Part shown: positions 9,575 through 18,917 of the stretch, in pieces
Numbering within the stretch: position 1 is the first letter of the stretch
Layout: each line of letters begins with the position of its first letter
From: an uncultured Bacillota bacterium
GTDB taxonomy: Bacteria; Bacillota; Clostridia; Lachnospirales; Lachnospiraceae
Length of the DNA: 64,000 nt
NCBI GenBank assembly: GCA_905200905.1
Contig: CAJKMA010000002.1
Coordinates: 21,105 to 85,104, forward strand
Direction of reading: 5' to 3'
The notes under the pieces: model-generated
What the model was told of the DNA's origin: nothing
The model's database searches: none
The model's input: the letters and a program-made list of their open reading frames with translations, nothing else
Made by a program: the position numbers and the translations under genes

Positions 9575-9610
9575 GTAGTGGAAAAAAGAAAGAAGAGGAA
9601 AGGTGAAATT

Positions 9611-10480
9611 ATGCAGGAATATAAACCATTTAAAGAAGGTAAAGTGCGTCAGATTTTCGATATTGGCGATCAGCTTGTAATGTATGCGACAGACAGAATA
9701 TCTGCATTTGATTACATTCTGAAAAATAAGATTACAGATAAAGGTGCGGTTCTCACCCAAATGTCTAAGTTCTGGTTTGATTTTACAAAAGATATTGTTC
9801 CGAATCATATGATTTCCACAGATACGGAGGATATGCCGGAATATTTTAGACAGCCAGAGTTTCAGAACCATGTGATGCTTTGTAAAAAACTGGAAATGCT
9901 CCCTGTAGAATGTATTGTCAGAGGCTATATTACAGGAAGCGGATGGGCAAGTTACCAGGAAAATGGTACGGTATGCGGCATTTCCCTGCCGGAAGGCTTA
10001 CAGGAATCTGATAAGCTGCCGGAACCTATTTATACACCGTCCACAAAAGCAGAAATCGGTGACCATGATGAAAATGTTTCTTTTGACGCGACAGTGAAAA
10101 CTCTTGAAAAAGCATATCCGGGAAAAGGACTGGAGTATGCAGAGAAACTTCGTGATTATACCATTGCACTGTACAAAAAATGTGCAGAATATGCACTGAC
10201 AAAAAATATCATCATTGCAGATACTAAATTTGAGTTTGGTCTGGACGAGAACGGAGAAGTGGTTCTAGGAGATGAGATGCTGACACCAGATAGTTCCAGA
10301 TTTTGGCCATTAGAAGGTTATAAACCAGGACAGGGACAGCCTTCCTTTGACAAGCAGTATGTGCGTGATTGGTTAAAAGCAAATCCAGACAGTGACTTCT
10401 TGCTTCCGGATGAAGTGGTGAAAAAGACTGTTGATAAGTACATTGAGGCTTATGAATTGCTTTCAGGAGAGAAATTTTAA
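9611..10480 (+). CDS. purC: Phosphoribosylaminoimidazole-succinocarboxamide synthase
   Basis: A 289-residue SAICAR synthetase that joins CAIR and aspartate with ATP in de novo purine synthesis. Family blocks are clear: 'FKEGKVRQIFDIGDQLVMYATDRISAFD' near the N-terminus (nucleotide-binding sheet), 'VECIVRGYITGSGWASYQ' around 98-115, 'IIADTKFEFGLDENGEVVLGDEMLTPDSSRFW' around 198-230, and 'SFDKQYVRDWL' near 245. The ATG at 9611 follows a GGAAAGGTG site, whereas the longer open frame from 9452 overlaps polC and includes the promoter, so it is rejected. purB and purA lie 7-10 kb further on instead of in one pur operon. Confidence 0.95.
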   Translation: MQEYKPFKEGKVRQIFDIGDQLVMYATDRISAFDYILKNKITDKGAVLTQMSKFWFDFTKDIVPNHMISTDTEDMPEYFRQPEFQNHVMLCKKLEMLPVECIVRGYITGSGWASYQENGTVCGISLPEGLQESDKLPEPIYTPSTKAEIGDHDENVSFDATVKTLEKAYPGKGLEYAEKLRDYTIALYKKCAEYALTKNIIIADTKFEFGLDENGEVVLGDEMLTPDSSRFWPLEGYKPGQGQPSFDKQYVRDWLKANPDSDFLLPDEVVKKTVDKYIEAYELLSGEKF

Positions 10481-10487
10481 GAAATAG

Positions 10488-10531
10488 AAGAGAACTGGTT
10501 ATGGTAAGCACATCATAGCCAGTTCTTCTAC
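10488..10531. terminator. Hairpin terminator between purC and the converging aminotransferase
   Basis: AGAACTGGTTATG (10491-10503) pairs with CATAGCCAGTTCT (10514-10526) with one G-T wobble and a 10-nt loop. The T-tracts on both sides are short and interrupted, so termination may be partial. It serves two converging genes. Confidence 0.6.
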
Positions 10532-10533
10532 TA

Positions 10534-11631
10534 TTATAAGTCCAATTCCCTTAACGCCTCCATCAACGCATTATTTTTCTCTGGACTCATGACGCAGAAC
10601 CGTATAAAGGAGTTATCAAGAAACGGAAACGTGGAGCAATCACGAATCATTAGTCCTTTTCGGATGCAATGATCAAATACCATTTCAGAAGTCACATCTT
10701 CTCTCAAAATTTTTACCAGAAGGAAATTGGAACAGGAAGGATATACTTTGACATATTCCCAGGTGTTCAGTAAGTCATACAGACGATTCCGTTCACTGGT
10801 AATGAGAGCTCTTGTTTTTTCAATATATTCTTTATCTGAAAACATAATACATCCTGCAATCTCGGCCAGACTGTTAATGGTCCAGGGATTTTTCTTGGTA
10901 TTGATGTATTTTAGCAAATCAGGATTTCCGGTAACTGCATATCCCAGACGCAGTCCAGGAGCAGCGAAAAATTTAGAAATTCCTCTTAAAACAATAAGAT
11001 TATTATAATTGTTAGTCAACGGAATGGAAGAAATTTTGCTTCCTGCATCAGTAAACTCTTCATAAGTTTCATCTACCATAACAGAAATTCCGTACTGCAT
11101 AGCACGATCCAGAATTTTTCGCATTTCTTTTCTGGTAATCGCTGTAGAAGTAGGATTATTAGGATTACACAGTACCAGAAGATCCAGGCTGTCATTCAGC
11201 TGGTTGCAAAAATCTTCCACATTTATCTGGAATAAGTCCTCTTCTTTCAAAGGGTAATAAAGAGTTTGTCCCCCTTGCAGGGCAATTTCACGTTCATATT
11301 CTGAATAGGTAGGTCCTAAAATCAGCGCCTTCTGGGGTTGAGTAGTCTGAATGAATAGGGAAATCAGCTCAGTAGAACCATTGCCCACAATAATATTGTC
11401 AAATTCAGCGCCAGTATAGGCACAGATGCTCTTGCGAAGTTTTGTATAATCACGGTCAGGATAAGTAGAAATGGCATCTACGTGTTTTGAAAGTGTATCC
11501 CTGAGCATGGGAGAGATGCCGAGAGGATTTACATTTGCAGAAAAGCTGGTAATGTCCTCTTTTCGAATATGGTAGATTTCTTCAATTTTTTCCAGGTCAC
11601 TGCCATGGAAATGGTCTTTATGTTTTAGCAT
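10534..11631 (-). CDS. PLP-dependent aminotransferase, CobD/HisC-like
   Basis: A 365-residue fold-type I aminotransferase. The beginning 'HFHGSDLEKIEEIY' followed by 'FSANVNPLG' resembles threonine-phosphate decarboxylase (CobD, usually 'DFSANINPLG') more than HisC ('LDANE.P'). The nucleotide/PLP motifs 'LCNPNNPTSTAI', 'VMVDETYEEF' and 'GISKFFAAPGLRLGYAV', with the Schiff-base lysine in GISKFF, are intact. No cobalamin or histidine genes are nearby, so the substrate is undecided. The start at 11631 has an AGAGG site 7 nt upstream; a further upstream in-frame ATG at 11712 lacks one. The gene is alone on its strand and diverges from the DUF5717 gene. Confidence 0.8.
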   Translation of the reverse strand: MLKHKDHFHGSDLEKIEEIYHIRKEDITSFSANVNPLGISPMLRDTLSKHVDAISTYPDRDYTKLRKSICAYTGAEFDNIIVGNGSTELISLFIQTTQPQKALILGPTYSEYEREIALQGGQTLYYPLKEEDLFQINVEDFCNQLNDSLDLLVLCNPNNPTSTAITRKEMRKILDRAMQYGISVMVDETYEEFTDAGSKISSIPLTNNYNNLIVLRGISKFFAAPGLRLGYAVTGNPDLLKYINTKKNPWTINSLAEIAGCIMFSDKEYIEKTRALITSERNRLYDLLNTWEYVKVYPSCSNFLLVKILREDVTSEMVFDHCIRKGLMIRDCSTFPFLDNSFIRFCVMSPEKNNALMEALRELDL

Positions 11632-11781
11632 GGGTACGCCTCTCTTTCTGTTTTCCAGGTTCTGGCTGTGGATTGTACGTTGCACAGCATTACTTTGTAG
11701 TGTATAATTCATAGTAGCAGATTGTTATCAAGGATTCAATATAGAATTTAGGAATATACTAGACAGGGTAAGGGTGATAAT

Positions 11782-14700
11782 TTGAAGACACGAATGGAAC
11801 AATTGATAAACGGACGGTTTGAGTACGAAGTGCCAGAATTAGAGCTGTCAGCTACTGAAATCGTGCTGGATATCTTGCCAGAAGAGAAGTTTCGGGGAGA
11901 ACTGGAGTTTTTGGCAGGGGATCATAGAAGAATCAAAGGAATGGCGTATTCTACTCACAGAAGATTACTTTTGGGAAAAGAAAAATTTTCAGGAGATAAA
12001 GTGAAGCTTCCTTATGGAGTTGATGCTGCTGGATTAGAAGGCCAGGATAAAATCGAAGGAGAAATTGTATTAAGCACCAGTATAGGAGAATACAGGGTGC
12101 CTTTTTCTATTACTGTTAAGAAACCAGAAGTTCGAACTTCACAGGGGACTGTGGGAACTTTAGAAGAGTTTGTAGAGCTTGCAAAAGATGATTTCAGAGA
12201 AGCATATCAGTTATTTACAGACACTTCTTTTGTACAGCTCTTAAAAGGAAGAGAAGAATTGTTGCCTTATTATGAGGCGCTAGCACAGGCACCGGTCCCC
12301 TATCAGAATCTGGAGGAATTTCTCATAGGAGCAGGATTTAAGAAACCTGTAACTCTGAGTATGGAAAAAGAATCTCTGGAATTATATGAGGTGCAGACTT
12401 CCCTGAAAGATACTTTGCGGATACGAAGAAGTGGCTGGGGATTTTTAAGGGCAGAGATTCAGACAGAAGGAGATTTTTTGGAGGTAGAGAAGACCTCCAT
12501 TCAGGATGGACATTTTATTGGAAGTGTTTATGACCTGGAATATATTATCCGAAGAGATGGTCTTGGAAAAGGTAATAATTTTGGAAGGATTCAGATTAAG
12601 ACGGTTTATGAAACTATTACCTATGAAATTATGGCATCTAAAAGCAGTAGGATTCAGGTAAATGTCACTGCTTATGAGAAGAAAAAAAGGCTGCAGGCAG
12701 CAAGGGAAATGCTGGACATGAAACTTGGACGCATAGATGCGCAAACCTGGAGTACACATATGCTGGACTTATTGGAAGAGTTAAAGGAAAATGGATATTA
12801 CTCTATTGAGTGCCAGCTTTTTGAAGCCTATGTATATGTGATAAAAGATCAAAAGGAAGAGGCCAGAAGGCTGCTGGATTCTTTAGAAAAGAATCAAAGA
12901 ATGTTGCAAGAAGAAGAATTAGAAGGTGCTTTTTTGTATTTGAATGAGTGTTCAGAACGAAGTACCCAGCTAAAGGAAAATGTTACCGCCAGATTACGGC
13001 AGCTTCATCAGCGTAGAGTAGATAGTTCTTTATTGTTATATATGATTATCCAGATGGATTCTGAGGCCATGCGGACTCAATCTAGAAAAATGTTTTTTTT
13101 AGAAGAACAATATAGAATCGGATGCAGAAGTCCATTTTTATACCTTATGGCGTGTCATCTGGCAGCAGAAGACGGCGCTGTATTCCGCAAGATGAATGGA
13201 TTTACCATTCAAGTATTCTTATTTGCAAAGAAATATAACATTCTCACAGAAGAGATGGCGTTTCGGGCAGCAGATCTGGCAGGACAGATGAAAGGATTCT
13301 CTCAGAAGGTATATGAAATTTTGGAATATGCCTATGAACAGTATCCTTCCTCTCAGATGGTAAAAGAAATCTGTAAGCTGATTATGAAAGGAGAGCCAAG
13401 GAAACAGGAGTATTTCCGCTGGTATGAGCTGGCTGTATTATCCCAGCTGAAAATTACAGGCTTATATGAATATTATATAGAAACCATGAGTAGGAACTAT
13501 CAAAAAGTTCTCCCAAAGGTGATTCGGTTGTATTTTGGTTACAATAATACTCTAAGTGATAAGAAAAAAGCCTTTGTATATAGCAATGTTATTCGGAATA
13601 AAGAGTTAGACCCAGAAACTTACCAGGCTTATCGAAATAAAATGGAGACTTTTGCCTACGAAAAAATCAAGGAAGGCAGAATGAACGAAGACTTTGCAGT
13701 AGTTTATCAGGAGTTCTGTGTGGATTCCAAAGATGAAAATGTTAGGTCTGCTCTGGCAAAGGTATTGTTTACCCAGAGAATTTATTGCGATGACCCTAAG
13801 ATTAGGCGTGTGATTGTGAAACATGCTTCTATGAAAAAAGAACAAGTATATCTGTGTGCAGATAAGACTGCTTATATCTCTCTTTATACCAAGGATGCAG
13901 CCATCCTTTTTGAGGATAGCTGTCAGAGGCGTTATGTGGCAACGGTAGATTACAATATCCACCCTCTTTTGGATGTAGAGGAGTTATCAGGAAAACTTTT
14001 ACAGGATGGGAGAAAGTATCCAGGAATGTTGCTGCATACCTGCGGAGAATTAAAACACGAATGTCCCATTAATGAGCAGAATAGCGAGAATTTCCAGGCA
14101 ATTTTAGATGAAGATATCTTTACGGATGAATATAGACAGGATGTGAGAAAACGACTTCTATTGTATTATGAGTCCCAGATGGATAACCGAAATCTGAGAG
14201 AATCTCTTCGAGATATGGATTTCAGGGGATTTGCCAAGGTAAATAAGAGGCTGTTGATTACGATTTTGGTAAAACAGGATATGTTTTTGGGCGCCTATGA
14301 CCTGGTATGTGAATATGGATATGAAAATATTGATATTCCTATTTTACTCCGTTTGTGCAGCCAGATGATTTTAAAATTAGAATTTGAATATGAAGAAGAA
14401 ATGCTCCTGCTGGCGTCGTATATTGTTCAAACAGGGGTATATGATGAAGTGCTTTTGCGCTATCTGGTAAAACACTTTGAGGGACCGGTGAAGGAAATGG
14501 TGTGGCTGTGGGAGCGCGCCATGGGATTTGCGGTGGACTGTTATGGATTGGAAGAAAAGATTCTGCTTTATAGCATGTTTACCAGGTATGCACATCCACA
14601 AGGACTGAAAATATTGCAGGAATATTTAAGTCAAGGAGGACGGGAACAGGTGATTCTGGCCTACCTTACCTTTGAATCCTATGACTATTTTATAGGAGAA

Positions 14701-15321
14701 GAGAAAAAAGATAGATTTCTTTTTGAAGCTCTGGAGAAGATTTTGGAAAAGGGTGGAGAGTGCGATATTATTTGCAGACTGGCACTATTGAAGGCATATA
14801 CAGAAAGTGGACAATGGGATGAAAAAAGAATGCATAGAGCTGCACAGATTTTAGAAGAATGTGCACAGGAACGGTTAAAATTTGCCTTTTTCCAGGACAT
14901 GCCAAAAGAACTGTTACAAGTATGCCAGTTAGAGGATAAAGTATTTGTTCAGTGTAAGGCAGGACCAAATGCAAAAGTTACCCTGCATTATCAGATTGAG
15001 CGGGAACATGTGCTATCTGAGGAAAAAATGGAACCTATGAAAGAACGATATCAGGGAATTTATAACAAAGAGTTTGTGCTGTTTTATGGGGAAAAGCTCA
15101 TTACCTATTTTGTCATAGAAAGAGAAGATGGTATAGAAACCACGCCAAAACAAGTGCTGCAGATAGAGAAAAACAGCTTCCAGGGAAGAAGTAAATATCA
15201 GATGCTAAACGCCATGCTGCAGATGAAGGAACAAGGAAATATTCAGGAGCTTTGTCTGGCAGAAGAATCATATTTAAGGCAGGAACAGCAGGTATGGCAG
15301 CTGTTTCCATTGTTGGATTAG
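11782..15321 (+). CDS. DUF5717 family protein, large cytosolic beta-solenoid-beta scaffold
   Basis: A 1179-residue protein of unknown function, recognised as DUF5717-like by its opening 'NGRFEYEVPELELSATEIVLDI' and by its DUF5716 neighbour. Residues 1-115 look like an Ig-like beta sandwich ending in 'GEYRVPFSITVKKP'. A second beta-rich domain spans about 190-295. Residues 300-1040 are almost entirely paired helices with TPR-like character, for example around 310-480. A final beta domain (about 1045-1130) ends near 'FVLFYGEKLITYFVIERED'. There is no signal peptide or membrane span, so it is predicted to be cytosolic. The TTG at 11782 is preferred because AAGGGTG lies 5 nt upstream; ATG at 11794 is the alternative. 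The DUF5716 gene starts 15 nt after its stop. Role unknown; it may be a scaffold for the Hsp70-like neighbour. Confidence 0.8.
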   Translation: MKTRMEQLINGRFEYEVPELELSATEIVLDILPEEKFRGELEFLAGDHRRIKGMAYSTHRRLLLGKEKFSGDKVKLPYGVDAAGLEGQDKIEGEIVLSTSIGEYRVPFSITVKKPEVRTSQGTVGTLEEFVELAKDDFREAYQLFTDTSFVQLLKGREELLPYYEALAQAPVPYQNLEEFLIGAGFKKPVTLSMEKESLELYEVQTSLKDTLRIRRSGWGFLRAEIQTEGDFLEVEKTSIQDGHFIGSVYDLEYIIRRDGLGKGNNFGRIQIKTVYETITYEIMASKSSRIQVNVTAYEKKKRLQAAREMLDMKLGRIDAQTWSTHMLDLLEELKENGYYSIECQLFEAYVYVIKDQKEEARRLLDSLEKNQRMLQEEELEGAFLYLNECSERSTQLKENVTARLRQLHQRRVDSSLLLYMIIQMDSEAMRTQSRKMFFLEEQYRIGCRSPFLYLMACHLAAEDGAVFRKMNGFTIQVFLFAKKYNILTEEMAFRAADLAGQMKGFSQKVYEILEYAYEQYPSSQMVKEICKLIMKGEPRKQEYFRWYELAVLSQLKITGLYEYYIETMSRNYQKVLPKVIRLYFGYNNTLSDKKKAFVYSNVIRNKELDPETYQAYRNKMETFAYEKIKEGRMNEDFAVVYQEFCVDSKDENVRSALAKVLFTQRIYCDDPKIRRVIVKHASMKKEQVYLCADKTAYISLYTKDAAILFEDSCQRRYVATVDYNIHPLLDVEELSGKLLQDGRKYPGMLLHTCGELKHECPINEQNSENFQAILDEDIFTDEYRQDVRKRLLLYYESQMDNRNLRESLRDMDFRGFAKVNKRLLITILVKQDMFLGAYDLVCEYGYENIDIPILLRLCSQMILKLEFEYEEEMLLLASYIVQTGVYDEVLLRYLVKHFEGPVKEMVWLWERAMGFAVDCYGLEEKILLYSMFTRYAHPQGLKILQEYLSQGGREQVILAYLTFESYDYFIGEEKKDRFLFEALEKILEKGGECDIICRLALLKAYTESGQWDEKRMHRAAQILEECAQERLKFAFFQDMPKELLQVCQLEDKVFVQCKAGPNAKVTLHYQIEREHVLSEEKMEPMKERYQGIYNKEFVLFYGEKLITYFVIEREDGIETTPKQVLQIEKNSFQGRSKYQMLNAMLQMKEQGNIQELCLAEESYLRQEQQVWQLFPLLD

Positions 15322-15336
15322 GGAGGGGAAGAGGAC

Positions 15337-16581
15337 ATGAATGAGACACGAAATATTATTGTAGGTCTGGAAATTGGAAAAAGACAATCTCAGATCTGCT
15401 ATTTTGACCGAAAAGAAAAAGAGCCTATTTCCATTTCCGTAAAGACAGGGAGTAATCAATATTTGTTTCCAACCATGTTATCCAAGAAGCCGGGGGAAGA
15501 AATTTGGCATTTTGGTATGGAAGCTCAGTATTTTTCCCAGAATGAAGGAGAAATTCCGGTAACTGGACTTTTGGGAATGTTTGGGAAAACAGAAGTAATT
15601 GTGGATGACAAGAAGAGAAAACCAGAAGAGCTTCTGGAATATTATCTGAGAGGATGTATTTCCCTGTTGGGAACTGCTGATCCAGCAAGGCAGATAAAAG
15701 CTGTGATGATTACAGTTCCCAAATTATCCAAAACCATGGTGTGGGCTCTTTATCAGGCAGGGGAACGCATGGGATTTAGTAGAAAACAGATTTTTCTTCA
15801 AGACTATGATGAGAGCTTTTACTATTATGTTATGAACCATAGAAGGGATAACTGGAACCGAAAGATAGGATGGTTTTTGTTTGAAGAAAATCAGGTTTCC
15901 TTTGCCAGTTTGTCTATTGACAGTCAAAAGCGACCTATGACAGCTCACATGGAACATGGTGTGACGGTAGAGCTTTCCAAGGATCCGGTGGAACGAGATG
16001 AAAATTTCTATCGATTTATTTCCAGATCTTGTGCAGCAGAACCTTACTCCAGTATTTATATTGTAGGGGATGGTTTTGATCAGGAATGGGCAGTGCGATC
16101 AACCCCCTATCTTTGTAAGAATCAGAGACATGTATATTATGGAAATAATCTTTATGTAAAGGGAGCCTGTTACGGTGCAAGAGAAAAATGTGATGAAGGA
16201 ATTCTAAAAGGATATCTCTATCTCAGTCCTTCTCTGGTGCGCAACTATGTGTCTATGGAAATGATGGTGAATGGTTCGCCCAAAACTTATGTGCTGGCAG
16301 AAGCAGGAAAAAATTGGTATGAGATTCATACCGAGTTAGAATTTATTTTAGATGACAGAGAAGATTTGGAATTTTTAGTTACGTCCATGGATGGCAATAC
16401 CAAGACCAGATGCAGTATGAAACTTCCAGGATTGCCAAAGCGTCCAAATAAAACTACCAGACTTCGTGTGACGATTTCTTATGAATCGGAAGAACTTTGT
16501 GTAATTCAGGCAGAGGATTTAGGCTTTGGAGAAATGTTTCCTTCAAATGGAAATGTCTGGATAGAGAAAGTATCATGGTAA
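15337..16581 (+). CDS. DUF5716 family protein, degenerate Hsp70/actin-like (ASKHA) fold
   Basis: A 414-residue protein. Segments line up with the sugar-kinase/Hsp70/actin fold. 'IIVGLEIGKRQSQICYFD' (about 8-25) resembles phosphate loop 1, 'VMITVPKLSKTMVWALYQAGERMGF' (about 126-150) resembles the Hsp70 'VITVPA...AG' block, and 'IYIVGDGFDQEW' with 'NNLYVKGACYGA' (about 240-286) resembles the adenosine motif. The expected phosphate 2 signature (D-G-G-G-T) is replaced by a 'GWFLFEENQVSF' strand, so catalytic turnover is doubtful. The C-terminal 110 residues are beta-rich, as in a substrate-binding domain. It sits between the DUF5717 scaffold and a TPR protein, with 15-nt and 11-nt gaps, in one operon. 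The fold is my inference from motifs; the function is unknown. Confidence 0.75.
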   Translation: MNETRNIIVGLEIGKRQSQICYFDRKEKEPISISVKTGSNQYLFPTMLSKKPGEEIWHFGMEAQYFSQNEGEIPVTGLLGMFGKTEVIVDDKKRKPEELLEYYLRGCISLLGTADPARQIKAVMITVPKLSKTMVWALYQAGERMGFSRKQIFLQDYDESFYYYVMNHRRDNWNRKIGWFLFEENQVSFASLSIDSQKRPMTAHMEHGVTVELSKDPVERDENFYRFISRSCAAEPYSSIYIVGDGFDQEWAVRSTPYLCKNQRHVYYGNNLYVKGACYGAREKCDEGILKGYLYLSPSLVRNYVSMEMMVNGSPKTYVLAEAGKNWYEIHTELEFILDDREDLEFLVTSMDGNTKTRCSMKLPGLPKRPNKTTRLRVTISYESEELCVIQAEDLGFGEMFPSNGNVWIEKVSW

Positions 16582-16592
16582 AGGAGGACAAA

Positions 16593-17369
16593 ATGAGCAG
16601 TTATATTTTATGTCAGGTAAAGAGAGCGTCCATGCCATATTATATTGAAAATATCAGTACCAATATTTACAGCATAGAGGAGCTTTGCTATTATTTTTAC
16701 CATAATATTTATCTTTTGGATGAGACCATTTTAAATGAGCATTTGTGCGACTGGCTGCGAAAAGAGTTGGGCCTTGAAAAGCTATATAAACGTTTATATA
16801 AGGTGCTGGAAGACGGTCTTGGAACTTCGGAGTTTATTCTGGCCGTGTTTAAAGAAATTAATTATCTCACTCACAAAGAGTTTAAAGAGCTTAATGAAAA
16901 ATTGAATCTTCTGGAACTACAGCCTGTTGTTTTACGGGAAAAGAAGAAAGGGGATTATCTGGTGGAGAACAAAATGTATGTGAATGCTATCAGGATTTAT
17001 GAAAATGCCCTGCAAAAAGAAGATAAAGAAGGTCTGGGAGAACAGTTTAGTGGTGGAATTTATCATAATATGGGATGTGCGTATCTGCACTTATTTCAAT
17101 TTTCCGATGCTGCTAAATGCTTTTTTAATGCTTATAAGGTTCTGCATACCCAACAGGTGTTAGATCACTATCTCATGGCGTCCTATATGGAACAGCCGGA
17201 AAAATTCGAAAAAGCCTGTGAAGAGATGGAAATTTCCGAGGAGCAGAAACAGGAAATTCTTCAAAAAATGGAAGGAGTGAAGCAGGAGACCAAGCCTGTA
17301 GAGATAGAAAAAGCAGATGAAAATTTAAATGGGTTTATCCGAGATTACCACAGAAGCACTGGATTTTAA
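16593..17369 (+). CDS. TPR-like protein of the DUF5717/DUF5716 module
   Basis: A 258-residue, mostly helical cytosolic protein. The first 125 residues ('SSYILCQVKRASMPYYIENI...' then 'YSIEELCYYFYHNIYLLDE') form a domain I do not recognise. Residues about 130-200 contain two TPR-like helix pairs, 'GDYLVENKMYVNAIRIYENAL' and 'IYHNMGCAYLHLFQFSDAAKCF', with typical G/A/Y spacing. The tail is Lys/Glu-rich. AAGGAGG at 16581-16587 overlaps the previous stop and fixes the ATG at 16593; the longer frame from 16497 runs through the upstream gene and is rejected. It is probably a partner of the Hsp70-like protein, since TPR proteins often bind Hsp70s, but this is inference from order and fold only. Confidence 0.75.
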   Translation: MSSYILCQVKRASMPYYIENISTNIYSIEELCYYFYHNIYLLDETILNEHLCDWLRKELGLEKLYKRLYKVLEDGLGTSEFILAVFKEINYLTHKEFKELNEKLNLLELQPVVLREKKKGDYLVENKMYVNAIRIYENALQKEDKEGLGEQFSGGIYHNMGCAYLHLFQFSDAAKCFFNAYKVLHTQQVLDHYLMASYMEQPEKFEKACEEMEISEEQKQEILQKMEGVKQETKPVEIEKADENLNGFIRDYHRSTGF

Positions 17370-17370
17370 C

Positions 17371-17399
17371 TTGTGTTTTGATTTGTGATGATATATAAT
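17371..17399 (+). promoter_or_regulatory. sigmaA-type promoter of purB
   Basis: TTGTGT (17371-17376), 17-nt spacer and a perfect TATAAT (17394-17399), starting one base after the TPR gene's stop codon. It shows that purB has its own start of transcription and rules out the in-frame ATG at 17385, which would lie upstream of the +1. Confidence 0.75.
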
Positions 17400-17444
17400 C
17401 CAGATGTGTTATACCGAGTTTATAGAAGACAGAGAGGTAAAAAG

Positions 17445-18878
17445 ATGAGTACAGACAGATATGTAAGTCCATTATCCGAGCGTTATGCAAGTAAAGAGAT
17501 GCAATATATTTTTTCTCCGGACATGAAGTTCCGTACCTGGAGAAAATTATGGATTGCACTGGCAGAGACAGAAAAAGAACTGGGACTGAATATTACCCAG
17601 GAGCAGATTGATGAACTGAAGGCAAATGCAGACAACATTAATTATGAAGTTGCCAAAGAAAGAGAAAAAAAGGTGCGTCATGATGTTATGTCACACGTAT
17701 ATGCGTATGGTGTACAGTGTCCGAAAGCAAAGGGAATTATTCATCTAGGAGCAACCAGCTGCTATGTAGGTGACAATACGGATATTATTGTTATGACAGA
17801 GGCTTTGAAATTAGTTCGTAAAAAATTGGTGAATGTGATTGCAGAACTGGCAAAATTTGCCCAGGAGCATAAAGAACAGCCAACGCTTGCATTTACCCAT
17901 TTTCAGCCTGCACAGCCTACAACCGTAGGAAAAAGAGCAACTCTTTGGATGCAGGAATTCCTGTTAGATTTGGAAGATTTGGAGTATGTACTTGGCACCA
18001 TGAAATTATTGGGATCTAAAGGTACCACAGGTACACAGGCCAGCTTCCTGGAATTGTTTGATGGCGACCAGGAAACCATTGACAAAATTGACCCAATGAT
18101 TGCACAGAAAATGGGATTTAAAGAGTGTTACCCAGTTTCAGGACAGACGTATTCTAGAAAAGTAGATACCAGAGTATTAAATGTCTTGGCAGGGATTGCT
18201 GCAAGTGCACATAAGTTTTCTAATGATATCCGTCTGTTGCAGCATTTAAAAGAAGTAGAAGAACCTTTTGAGAAGAGCCAAATCGGTTCCTCTGCTATGG
18301 CTTATAAGAGAAATCCGATGAGAAGTGAAAGAATTGCGTCACTGTCCAGATTTGTTATGGTGGATGCTTTAAATCCGGCGATTACTTCTGCAACTCAGTG
18401 GTTTGAGAGAACTTTAGATGATTCTGCGAACAAACGCCTTTCTGTTCCAGAAGGCTTCTTGGCTATTGATGGTATCTTAGATCTTTGTTTAAACGTAGTA
18501 GACGGATTAGTAGTATATCCAAAGGTTATTGAAAAACGTTTAAGAAGTGAGCTGCCATTTATGGCAACCGAAAATATTATGATGGATGCTGTAAAAGCAG
18601 GTGGAGATCGCCAGGAACTTCATGAGAGAATCCGAGAATTGTCCATGGAAGCAGGAAAAAATGTAAAAGTAGAAGGAAAAGAAAACAACCTTTTGGAACT
18701 CATTGCAGCAGATCCGGCTTTTAACATGACATTAGAAGATTTGCAGAAAACCATGGATCCTGCAAAATATACAGGAAGAGCGGCTGTACAGGTGGATAAC
18801 TTCCTGAAAAATGTGGTAAATCCTGTATTAGAAGCGAACAAAGAGCTTTTGGGAATGACAGCAGAAATAAATGTATAA
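17445..18878 (+). CDS. purB: Adenylosuccinate lyase
   Basis: A 477-residue member of the fumarase/aspartase superfamily. It removes fumarate from SAICAR and from adenylosuccinate, so it acts twice in purine synthesis. Signature elements are 'HDVMSHVYAYG' (about 78-88, first catalytic His region), 'HLGATSCYVGDN' (about 101-112), 'TLAFTHFQPAQPTTVGKRA' (about 145-163) and the flexible catalytic loop 'KSQIGSSAMAYKRNPMRSERI' (about 278-298). The start is taken at 17445, 20 codons inside the longest frame, because it follows a GAGAGG site and the promoter lies across the upstream part. An NhaC-type antiporter follows after 39 nt and is probably co-transcribed. Confidence 0.96.
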   Translation: MSTDRYVSPLSERYASKEMQYIFSPDMKFRTWRKLWIALAETEKELGLNITQEQIDELKANADNINYEVAKEREKKVRHDVMSHVYAYGVQCPKAKGIIHLGATSCYVGDNTDIIVMTEALKLVRKKLVNVIAELAKFAQEHKEQPTLAFTHFQPAQPTTVGKRATLWMQEFLLDLEDLEYVLGTMKLLGSKGTTGTQASFLELFDGDQETIDKIDPMIAQKMGFKECYPVSGQTYSRKVDTRVLNVLAGIAASAHKFSNDIRLLQHLKEVEEPFEKSQIGSSAMAYKRNPMRSERIASLSRFVMVDALNPAITSATQWFERTLDDSANKRLSVPEGFLAIDGILDLCLNVVDGLVVYPKVIEKRLRSELPFMATENIMMDAVKAGGDRQELHERIRELSMEAGKNVKVEGKENNLLELIAADPAFNMTLEDLQKTMDPAKYTGRAAVQVDNFLKNVVNPVLEANKELLGMTAEINV

Positions 18879-18917
18879 AATACAGGGTACCAGAGGGAGG
18901 AAAAGGAGAGCAAATAT

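Noticed and set aside
9452..9610. N-terminal extension of purC
   Set aside because: It overlaps the end of polC and spans the purC promoter; the family N-terminus starts at 9611.
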